The notes under the pieces: model-generated | Told to the model about the DNA's origin: nothing | The model's input: only the letters and a program-made list of their open reading frames with translations | Database searches by the model: none | Made by a program: the position numbers and the translations under genes | Shown here: in pieces, positions 63,619 to 64,000 of the stretch | How the letters are laid out: the number at the start of each line of letters is the position of its first letter | Position numbering within the stretch: the first letter of the stretch is position 1 | NCBI GenBank assembly: GCA_900767915.1 | Contig: CAAGAX010000047.1 | Span: forward strand, 25,839-89,838 | DNA length: 64,000 bases | Direction of reading: 5' to 3' | Source of the DNA: Acholeplasmatales bacterium | GTDB taxonomy: Bacteria; Bacillota_I; Bacilli_A; Acholeplasmatales; Anaeroplasmataceae

Positions 63619-64000
63619 GGGTATGGCAGGCATGTAATAAATCTAGGGTGAAAGTCCAGTTTCAGGTATTTAGCCAAGTGTAGTAAAACTCAAGTTGTTG
63701 ACAGGATGTTATTGCTGATGTAAGTGACTAGCAAAGTCCTTGAGTCTACGTATAGTAACTTGATGAGGCGAAATTCTGGATAAGGTTATATAACAAACTG
63801 AAGTCCAAAAGGTAAACGTATAACCAAGACAATAAATCAAGAGGTTGGGGGTACGAATGATTAGAGGATTACTACTAAAGACTGTAGATGTCAATAGTAA
63901 AATCATCAAAAAAGCTCAAATAATTTTCACCAATTTTGATTACTTATCATCCTCAATGAGGTCTTTTGTTCTATAGGATCTTCCAACAATATTTATCACA
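63619..64000 (+). mobile_element. Group II intron, 5' part (continues past window)
   Basis: From about 63620 the sequence is untranslated but highly patterned like domain I of bacterial group II introns: ATCTAGGGTGAAAGTCCAG, GTGACTAGCAAAGTCC, TTGATGAGGCGAAATTCTGG, GTATAACCAAGACAATAAAT and GTACGAATGATTAGAGG. The maturase/reverse-transcriptase gene and domains V-VI should lie beyond 64000. It starts about 5-8 bases after the sepF terminator stem, as group IIC introns do. The relic at 48101 is a shorter relative. Confidence 0.85.

Noticed and set aside
63709..63909. 66-residue minus-strand open frame at the right end
   Set aside because: It lies wholly within conserved group II intron RNA sequence, which explains the lack of stops.
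1..64000. Alternative genetic code (TGA = Trp), considered because of extreme AT content and split genes
   Set aside because: Trp is encoded by TGG throughout and TGA is a terminal stop (sigE); the internal stops in the island are TAA.
1..64000. CRISPR arrays, tRNA and rRNA genes
   Set aside because: I saw no regularly spaced repeats, no cloverleaf with GTTCGANTC-type arm and no rRNA sequence.

Overview
The window is AT-rich DNA from a low-GC, spore-forming relative of the Bacilli. Three things support that placement. A canonical spoIIGA-sigE-sigG cluster sits near 53.2-55.4 kb. The macromolecular-synthesis order glyS-dnaG-rpoD-trmK is present. AGGAGG ribosome sites and TTGACA-17-TATAAT promoters are common. 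TGG encodes Trp and TGA is a real stop (sigE ends with TGA), so the standard bacterial code is used. The composition, the split pyruvate formate-lyase and the fermentative gene set suggest an anaerobic gut-type member of the Erysipelotrichales/RF39/RFN20/Turicibacter neighbourhood; this is inference, and no rRNA is present to fix it.

Layout. 0-0.8 kb: end of a nicotinamidase and an NMN adenylyltransferase. 0.9-4.7 kb: an MFS permease and two flavoprotein oxidoreductases. 4.7-6.6 kb: Nudix, PHP phosphoesterase and EngB operon. 6.9-8.6 kb: a probable divergent SpoVID/YsxE-like coat pair and a small antisense membrane protein. 8.8-14.7 kb: glyS, dnaG, rpoD, trmK and an alpha/beta hydrolase. 14.7-20.7 kb: an accessory island bounded by two similar terminator hairpins, holding a MACPF pore-former broken by a frameshift and an in-frame TAA, then two MacB-like ABC transporters, the first also split by an in-frame TAA. 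20.8-25.3 kb: nrnA, pflA, a thioredoxin-like gene, pflB and a separate glycyl-radical subunit.

25.3-33 kb: two riboswitch-controlled units, namely a tetrahydrofolate riboswitch before an unusually long FolT-type ECF component, and an S-box-like SAM riboswitch before priA-fmt-(HD-GYP-like membrane protein)-TSCPD-metK. 33-38.3 kb: asnA, a zinc-ribbon protein, csp, hpf and secA. 38.3-42.4 kb: a broken radical-SAM gene, a CBS protein, an ArsB/NhaD-type permease and a decayed transposase-like stretch. 42.4-48.1 kb: a ketodeoxyuronate catabolic cluster (eda, two KDG kinases around a YhcH gene, kduI, kduD) converting uronate-derived diketo sugars to pyruvate and glyceraldehyde-3-phosphate. 48.1-53.1 kb: a group II intron relic, a small membrane protein, the ACT/DUF711 pair and a phosphohexomutase. 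53.2-57.8 kb: sporulation sigma cluster, pyrophosphatase and YchF.

57.8-64 kb: the most interesting unit, a single-promoter operon of Wadjet-type SMC genes jetA-jetB-jetC followed 3 bases later by sepF (cell division) instead of the nuclease jetD, closed by a terminator. A second, better preserved group II intron begins just past that terminator and runs off the window. Both intron copies sit directly downstream of a rho-independent terminator, the target habit of group IIC introns.
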